This document shows, piece after piece, positions 5,032-6,502 of a stretch of 6,502 nucleotides of DNA. This stretch comes from Candidatus Aenigmatarchaeota archaeon (lineage in GTDB: Archaea; Aenigmatarchaeota; Aenigmatarchaeia; QMZP01; JAUXAV01). The position numbers and the translations under genes were made by a program. How positions within the stretch are numbered: the first letter of the stretch is position 1; every line of letters starts with the position of its first letter. The notes under the pieces are model-generated. The model had not been told where the DNA came from. It ran no database searches and saw only the letters and a program-made list of their open reading frames with translations. The DNA lies in assembly GCA_030619735.1 (NCBI GenBank), contig JAUXAV010000066.1, positions 1 through 6,502 of the forward strand, in the 5' to 3' direction.

Positions 5032-6281
5032 TGTTTTTCCTCCAGGATTTTCCTTGCCCTCTCTACGCTTATGTTCTTCTCCTCTGCCATCCTCTTGGCA
5101 ACCCTGTCCACTTCCTCTCCTTTAGCTCCTGCTTGGACTGCAAAATTTGCTGCATGGAGCCTGAGATGGCCACGCTGGATTCCCTCTGTAGCCAGGGCCC
5201 TCAGGCCTGCGAAGTTCTGGGCAAGCCCCACTGCTGCCAGGACCTCGCCTAGTTCCCTTGCTGTTTTCACTCCCAGGATTTTCAGGCTTATCCTGGCAAT
5301 CGGGTTGGTCCTGATGCTCCCGCCTATTGTTCCAACCGCAACAGGGAGCTCTATCTCCCCCACCAGGTTGCCCTCCCTGTCCTTGGAGTATCTTGTGAGT
5401 GGCTTGTATGAGCCTGACCTTGCTGCATAGGAATGTGCTCCTGCCTCCATGGCCCTGAAGTCATTTCCTGTTGCTATTGTAACAGCATCAACCCCGTTCA
5501 TGGCACCCTTGTTATGGGTTGCGCACCTGAACTGGTCAGAGTCTGCAAAGGCGTAGGCGTCCAGGACCCCTTCAACTGTTTCACTGCCTATGACATCCCT
5601 TCTCCATACGGCTTTTGCCCTGGCAAGCCTTTTGACAGCAAGGTTGGAGATTATCCTGAGCCTGGATTCTCCTCCTGATATTTTCTCCAGAAGCGGGGAT
5701 ATGGCCTCGGCCATTGTATTGACTGCGTTTGCCCCCATTGCGTCCCTTACGTCCACAAGGAGGTTGGCAATGAGCATAACGCCCCTTTCTGTTTTTAGTA
5801 TATTGATTTCAAGACCCTTTGCTCCTCCCCCGAATTTAACCAGGACAGGGTCCCTCTTGTTGGCAAGGTCAAGTATGTCCTGCTTTTTCAGGAGGATGTT
5901 CTGTTTTGCAAGTTTTGTGTCTTTCACCTTCAGGAGCTGTATCTGGCCTATCATTATGGGAAGGGTTGAACTGGTCTTGAACCCCCCGGCAGGCCTTGCG
6001 AGCTTTGCAGCATAGCTTGCTGCCGCAACCACTGATGGCTCTTCAATTGCCATGGGTATAAGATAATCCTTCCCGTTTATCAGGAAATTGGTTGCAATCC
6101 CCAGGGGGAACTCTGTTGTCCCTATTACGTTTTCAATCATCCGGTTTGCTGTTTCAAAATCCAGGGCCCCTGTTTTCCTGAGGGTTTCCAGTTCCTCCCC
6201 TGTAAGGCCTGCGAATTGTTTCACCTTTTCTGCCTTTTCCTCCGGGCTGAGCTTGTGGAAGCCGGATATATCTGATTTCAT
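5028..6281 (-). CDS. 3-Hydroxy-3-methylglutaryl-CoA reductase, class II
   Basis: The enzyme reduces HMG-CoA to mevalonate with two NAD(P)H, the committed step of isoprenoid synthesis and so of archaeal membrane lipids. The 417 residues contain MIENVIG (48-54), IEEPSVVAAAS (79-89, catalytic Glu near 81), DAMGANAVNTMAE (180-192), HNKGAMNG (256-263, Lys258), ATGNDFRAMEAG (270-281, Asp274), GTIGG (317-321) and GHLRLHA (371-377, His372). Lys, Asp and His share one offset of nine against the Pseudomonas mevalonii class II residues (267, 283, 381). This, with no membrane anchor, points to class II, the form found in Archaeoglobus and bacteria. An archaeal role in synthesis rather than breakdown is inferred. 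The ATG at 6281 is preferred; an upstream in-frame TTG at 6290 adds three residues. It heads the operon with tpiA, whose start overlaps its stop by four bases. Confidence 0.95.
   Translation of the reverse strand: MKSDISGFHKLSPEEKAEKVKQFAGLTGEELETLRKTGALDFETANRMIENVIGTTEFPLGIATNFLINGKDYLIPMAIEEPSVVAAASYAAKLARPAGGFKTSSTLPIMIGQIQLLKVKDTKLAKQNILLKKQDILDLANKRDPVLVKFGGGAKGLEINILKTERGVMLIANLLVDVRDAMGANAVNTMAEAISPLLEKISGGESRLRIISNLAVKRLARAKAVWRRDVIGSETVEGVLDAYAFADSDQFRCATHNKGAMNGVDAVTIATGNDFRAMEAGAHSYAARSGSYKPLTRYSKDREGNLVGEIELPVAVGTIGGSIRTNPIARISLKILGVKTARELGEVLAAVGLAQNFAGLRALATEGIQRGHLRLHAANFAVQAGAKGEEVDRVAKRMAEEKNISVERARKILEEKQ
5039..5043 (-). promoter_or_regulatory. Shine-Dalgarno GGAGG for tpiA
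   Basis: GGAGG on the minus strand lies seven bases before the tpiA ATG, within the last codons of the HMG-CoA reductase gene. It fixes the start at 5031 and shows that internal operon genes here use Shine-Dalgarno initiation even where first genes may be leaderless. Confidence 0.65.
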
Positions 6282-6303
6282 AGGAATCAATCCCTAAATT
6301 AGC

Positions 6304-6311
6304 TTTAAATT
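6304..6311 (-). promoter_or_regulatory. TATA-like box of the HMGR operon
   Basis: AATTTAAA on the minus strand contains TTTAAA centred about 25-26 bases from the ATG at 6281 and is preceded by purine-rich AGAAAGG (possible BRE). This would give a leaderless operon mRNA. The alternative is the box at 6324-6330 read on the minus strand (GGTTTAAAAGA). That would start near 6300 and leave a leader containing GGGATTGAT (6294-6286), a weak Shine-Dalgarno match five bases from the ATG. Confidence 0.45.
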
Positions 6312-6323
6312 CCTTTCTATATC

Positions 6324-6330
6324 TTTTAAA
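6324..6330 (+). promoter_or_regulatory. TATA-like box of the Dph2-like gene
   Basis: TTTTAAA is centred about 25 bases before the ATG at 6352, the distance expected for a leaderless archaeal transcript. No Shine-Dalgarno is present in CTTTATATTTATT before the ATG. The core TTTAAA is a palindrome and could also serve the opposite strand. Confidence 0.5.
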
Positions 6331-6351
6331 CCAATTGCCTTTATATTTATT

Positions 6352-6502
6352 ATGAACATGGAATCCATACTCAGGAAGGTGAAGGCCAGGAAGGCAAGGA
6401 GGGTCTTCATACAGGTGCCGGAGGGTTTGAAGACCAGGATTCTGGAGCTTTCTGAGCTTCTGGAGAAGAATGGGATTCAAGTTTTCATAAGCCTGGAAAC
6501 AT
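6352..6502 (+). CDS. dph2: Dph2-like diphthamide biosynthesis protein, N-terminal fragment
   Basis: Only the first 50 residues lie in the window; no stop is reached. They read MNMESILRKVKARKARRVFI and onward through IQVPEGLKTRI (20-30) to FISLET (45-50). The strand-PEGL-helix-strand pattern, with a basic helix before it, matches the N-terminus of archaeal Dph2 (2-(3-amino-3-carboxypropyl)histidine synthase). Dph2 is a radical enzyme with a 4Fe-4S cluster that starts diphthamide formation on elongation factor 2. The cluster cysteines and the GACD motif expected next fall outside the window. The start could be the ATG at 6352 or the one at 6358; the TATA box distance favours 6352. It is divergent from the HMGR operon with a 70-base gap. 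Confidence 0.75.
   Translation, partial: MNMESILRKVKARKARRVFIQVPEGLKTRILELSELLEKNGIQVFISLET

Noticed and set aside
6282..6290. TTG start at 6290 for HMG-CoA reductase
   Set aside because: It adds only three residues, whereas the ATG at 6281 has a TATA box at leaderless distance and a possible Shine-Dalgarno match upstream.
6154..6480. Minus-strand frame spanning the HMGR start and the divergent gene
   Set aside because: It crosses two promoters and runs antisense to the Dph2-like start, in a different frame from HMGR; its sequence looks like a shadow.

Overview
The window is archaeal. It encodes RNA polymerase subunit L (Rpo11), an archaeal-type triosephosphate isomerase, a class V fructose-1,6-bisphosphate aldolase/phosphatase, a DUF99 protein, the start of a diphthamide-synthesis protein (Dph2) and an ER/archaeal-type signal peptidase I with a Ser-His centre. 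Several genes carry a TATA-like box about 25-28 bases from the ATG, as expected for leaderless archaeal mRNAs. Others have GGTGA or GGAGG Shine-Dalgarno sites. Coding density is very high. I cannot fix the lineage from sequence reading alone.

Left part (1-1753, all minus strand), in transcription order: rpoL, an 89-residue unrecognised protein, the DUF99/UPF0215 protein, and signal peptidase I, which runs off the window at base 1. The DUF99 stop and the signal peptidase start are one base apart. The 89-residue gene is AT-rich (about one third G+C by my hand count, against about half next door) and encodes four short beta-type repeats.

Middle (1754-2987, plus strand): a short divergent promoter region, then the class V FBP aldolase/phosphatase with its full set of catalytic residues. 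Its 3' end overlaps the 3' end of the convergent phosphohexomutase gene by 14 bases.

Right part (2974-6281, minus strand): a tight operon of class II HMG-CoA reductase, triosephosphate isomerase and a phosphoglucomutase/phosphomannomutase-type enzyme. The first two genes overlap by 4 bases and the third follows after 9 to 18 bases. At the right edge, divergent from the operon, the first 50 codons of a Dph2-like gene are present (6352-6502, plus strand).

Taken together, the central genes can carry triose phosphates to fructose 6-phosphate (isomerase, aldolase/phosphatase) and interconvert hexose 6- and 1-phosphates (mutase). HMG-CoA reductase commits carbon to mevalonate and isoprenoids. Isomerase also sets the dihydroxyacetone phosphate pool from which archaea make glycerol-1-phosphate. 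The operon therefore sits where gluconeogenesis, sugar activation and isoprenoid lipid synthesis meet. Most of the window is ordinary archaeal core metabolism. The least explained item is the 89-residue repeat protein. No RNA genes, mobile elements, CRISPR arrays or origin were seen, and no gene-free stretch exceeds 136 bases.
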